From the NCBI GenBank assembly GCA_963744735.1, contig CAVUVH010000002.1:1-64000 (forward strand): a stretch of 64,000 nt of DNA, written 5' to 3'. A program made the translations under genes and the position numbers. This DNA comes from RPQJ01 sp963744735 (GTDB lineage Bacteria > Pseudomonadota > Gammaproteobacteria > Steroidobacterales > Steroidobacteraceae). This document shows, piece after piece, positions 62,173 to 64,000 of this stretch. The notes beneath the pieces were generated by a model, which saw nothing but the letters and a program-made list of their open reading frames with translations, searched no databases and was not told the DNA's origin. Each line of letters begins with the position of its first letter. Within the stretch, counting starts at the first letter, position 1.

Positions 62173-64000
62173 TCAGCCGCGCAGTCGCGCGTTGTCCGGA
62201 TCGTACAGCGGCTCTTTCCCCACGACGGCGCGCCGGCGCTCGCCGAGGATTTCAACCTCGAGCACCGTGCCCGGCACGGCCAGGTCGGTGCGCACGTAGG
62301 CCAGCGCGATGCTCTGCCGCATCCGGTAGCCATAGCCGCCCGAGGTGACCAGGCCGACCATCGTGTCGCCGTCATAGACGATCGACACCGCGGCGGCGTC
62401 GGCATCACCCGCATCGACCAGCAGCGGCACGAAGCGTTCCTTCGGTCCGGTGACCGCTTCCTGTTGCAGCGCCTGCTGCCCGATGAAGCCGCCCGGCTTG
62501 TCGAGCTTCACGAAGCGATCGAGCGAGGCCATGGCGGGCGTGTATTCGGTCGTCAGGTCGCCTTTCCAGCCGCGGTAGCATTTCTCCAGCCGCAGGCTGT
62601 CCATCGCGTAGAGGCCGTAGTCGGCGATGCCCAGCGGTTCGCCCGCGGCCCAGATCAGGTCGTACACCGACAGCACGTGCTCTGCGGGCACGTGCAGTTC
62701 CCAGCCCAGCTCGCCGACATAGTTGACGCGCAGCGCGATGGCCCTGGTGTAGCCGATGTCGATCGTGCGCACGGCCAGCCAGGGGAACGCGGCGTTGGAG
62801 AGGTCCGCGCGCGTCAGCTGCGACAGCAGTTCGCGCGACCTGGGCCCCACCACGATCAGCGAGCCGTAGCGCGCCGAGACGTTGTCGATGCGGACCGAGC
62901 CGTCGGCGGGCAGGTGCTCGCGCAGCCAGTGCTCGTCGTGGCGCTCGCCGGCCGCTGCGCTGATCAGCCAGTAGCGGCCGTCACCCAGGTTGGTCAGCGT
63001 CATTTCCGTGACGATGCCACCGCGGTCGTTGAGGAAATAATTGAGCGCCGTGCGTCCCGGCCTGGGCACGACTCCGGCCACCATGTGGTCGAGCCAGGCG
63101 GCGGCGCCGGCGCCGGTCACCTCGAACTTGGTGAAGCCAGGCAGGTCGAGCACGGCGACGCGCTGCGCGGCTGCCTCGCACTCGCGCTCGATCGCCTTGT
63201 GCCACGCAGGGCGGCGGAAGGAGGTTTCGGGCTCGGCGGGATCGCCGGGCTGCGGGAAGTAGACCGCGCGCTCCCAGCCGCCGCGCGCGCCGAACTTCGC
63301 GCCCTTGGCCTGCAGGCGCAGGTACGCGCCCGAGGTCCTGGCCGGCCGGCCGGCGGGGCGTTCCTCGGCGGGGTAGCCGATGCCGTACTCGTGCTGGTAG
63401 GTCTCGATCGCCTTGGCCAGCACGAACTTGTCGTTCGCATGGTCCAGGTACCGCCGTGAGTCCAGCGGCCACACGTCCCACTCGGGCTGGCCGTGCGCCA
63501 CCCACTCGGCAATGATCTTGCCCGCGCCGCCGGCCTGCGCGATGCCGAAGGTGAACGCGCAGCAGTGATAGAAGCCGGGCAGACCGGGTGCGGGCCCTAT
63601 CAGCGGATTGCCGTCGGGCGCGTACGGAATCGGGCCGTTGATCACCTTCTTGACGCCCGCGGTGCCGAGGATCGGCACGCGCTCGCAGGCAGCCTCGATG
63701 TACTTCTCGAGCCGGCCGAGGTCATCGTCGAACAGCTGGTTGGCGAATTCGTCGGGAATCCTGTCGAGCCAGTGCGCGGTCGCCTGCCACTCGTAGGGAC
63801 CGAGGATCAGGCCCTGCCGTTCCTGGCGCATGTAGTAGCTGACGTCCGGATCGCGCAGCAGCGGCAGCCGTGCGGCGCCGCGGTCGACCAGGGCCGGGAT
63901 GTCCTCGGTGATCAGGTACTGGTGCGACAGCGTGACGATGGGCAGGTACTCGCCGACCATCGCCGCGACCTCGCCGCCGCGATAGCCCGCGGCGTTGATC
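62173..64000 (-). CDS. Dimethylglycine dehydrogenase-like FAD/GcvT enzyme (third), 5' truncated by window
   Basis: An unbroken frame from the window edge (INAAGYRGGEVAAMVGEYLP) to a stop at 62173. The visible part covers the second half of the FAD domain (SYYMRQERQGLILGPYEW; FTFGIAQAGGAGKIIAEW) and the whole GcvT-type half (FTKFEVTGAGAAAWLDHMV; LRVNYVGELGWELHVPAEHVL), ending EPLYDPDNARLRG. It converges on the BCCT gene with an 11-base gap. It is the third such paralogue in 16 kb; the N-terminal FAD motif lies beyond the window. Confidence 0.92.
   Translation of the reverse strand, partial: INAAGYRGGEVAAMVGEYLPIVTLSHQYLITEDIPALVDRGAARLPLLRDPDVSYYMRQERQGLILGPYEWQATAHWLDRIPDEFANQLFDDDLGRLEKYIEAACERVPILGTAGVKKVINGPIPYAPDGNPLIGPAPGLPGFYHCCAFTFGIAQAGGAGKIIAEWVAHGQPEWDVWPLDSRRYLDHANDKFVLAKAIETYQHEYGIGYPAEERPAGRPARTSGAYLRLQAKGAKFGARGGWERAVYFPQPGDPAEPETSFRRPAWHKAIERECEAAAQRVAVLDLPGFTKFEVTGAGAAAWLDHMVAGVVPRPGRTALNYFLNDRGGIVTEMTLTNLGDGRYWLISAAAGERHDEHWLREHLPADGSVRIDNVSARYGSLIVVGPRSRELLSQLTRADLSNAAFPWLAVRTIDIGYTRAIALRVNYVGELGWELHVPAEHVLSVYDLIWAAGEPLGIADYGLYAMDSLRLEKCYRGWKGDLTTEYTPAMASLDRFVKLDKPGGFIGQQALQQEAVTGPKERFVPLLVDAGDADAAAVSIVYDGDTMVGLVTSGGYGYRMRQSIALAYVRTDLAVPGTVLEVEILGERRRAVVGKEPLYDPDNARLRG

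Overview
The window looks like chromosome from an aerobic, GC-rich Gram-negative proteobacterium, most likely a gammaproteobacterium. It has outer-membrane TonB receptors, a NodT-type lipoprotein, a type II asparaginase and choline/betaine transport, and its intergenic palindromes resemble the REP-like repeats I associate with Xanthomonadales/Nevskiales-type genomes. The lineage call is from memory of families and is tentative. No rRNA, tRNA, CRISPR array, IS element or phage gene was recognised. Many genes are split between frames. Most breaks can be repaired by removing one base, so I read them as indel errors in an uncorrected assembly rather than decay, and I give repaired gene spans.

Layout. 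1-4232: tail of a YdiK-like AI-2E family permease, then a DUF3302 / HlyD (YiaV-like) / NodT efflux set. 4236-10469: two AspT-type aspartate:alanine antiporters, aspartate 4-decarboxylase and a periplasmic asparaginase, forming an asparagine-to-alanine, proton-motive-force-generating module. 10580-21674 (minus): one long overlapping operon of SDR, FGGY kinase, FAD-linked oxidase, sarcosine oxidase soxBDAG, fdhD, a two-domain VOC protein and a small lipoprotein. 21864-29005 (plus): choline-type ABC importer (binding protein fused to permease, then ATPase), a TonB receptor and a first MttB-family methyltransferase. 29755-35913 (minus): a seven-gene corrinoid/tetrahydrofolate operon (corrinoid protein, DUF1638, PF13769 protein, MetV-like, MetF-like, MtgA-like methyltransferase, corrinoid-activating ferredoxin). 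36228-37098: divergent purU. 37520-47672: beta-hydroxyacid dehydrogenase, MFS transporter, TPR sulfotransferase, second TonB receptor, and a LysR regulator overlapping a second MttB homologue. 47819-50231: a dimethylglycine-dehydrogenase-like (DMGDH-like) FAD/GcvT enzyme. 50296-51796: a higBA toxin-antitoxin cassette between inverted palindromic repeats. 51879-62162: a GlxA/GbdR-type regulator divergent from a DMGDH-like / soxBDAG / BCCT operon. 62173-64000: a third DMGDH-like enzyme cut by the window edge.

How it works together (inference from families): quaternary and N-methyl amines such as choline or betaines enter through the TonB receptors, ABC importer and BCCT carrier. An MttB-family enzyme moves the first methyl to the corrinoid protein, the MtgA-like enzyme moves it to tetrahydrofolate, and MetVF oxidises methyl-THF to methylene-THF. 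The DMGDH-like and sarcosine oxidase enzymes deliver the remaining methyls as methylene-THF. PurU releases formate, and FdhD supports a formate dehydrogenase encoded elsewhere. The corrinoid-activating protein keeps the cobalt reduced, which is notable in an organism that otherwise looks aerobic.

The strongest new observation is a shared two-half-site operator (TGKCGC, 21 bp, TGTCGC, with an AAGC core). It sits 36-37 bp upstream of the -10 boxes of the first mttB gene, the corrinoid operon and the DMGDH/sox operon, and so ties three separated loci into one regulon, probably under the GlxA-family regulator. A second is a family of three roughly 200-bp intergenic elements whose paired arms differ between copies but stay complementary.
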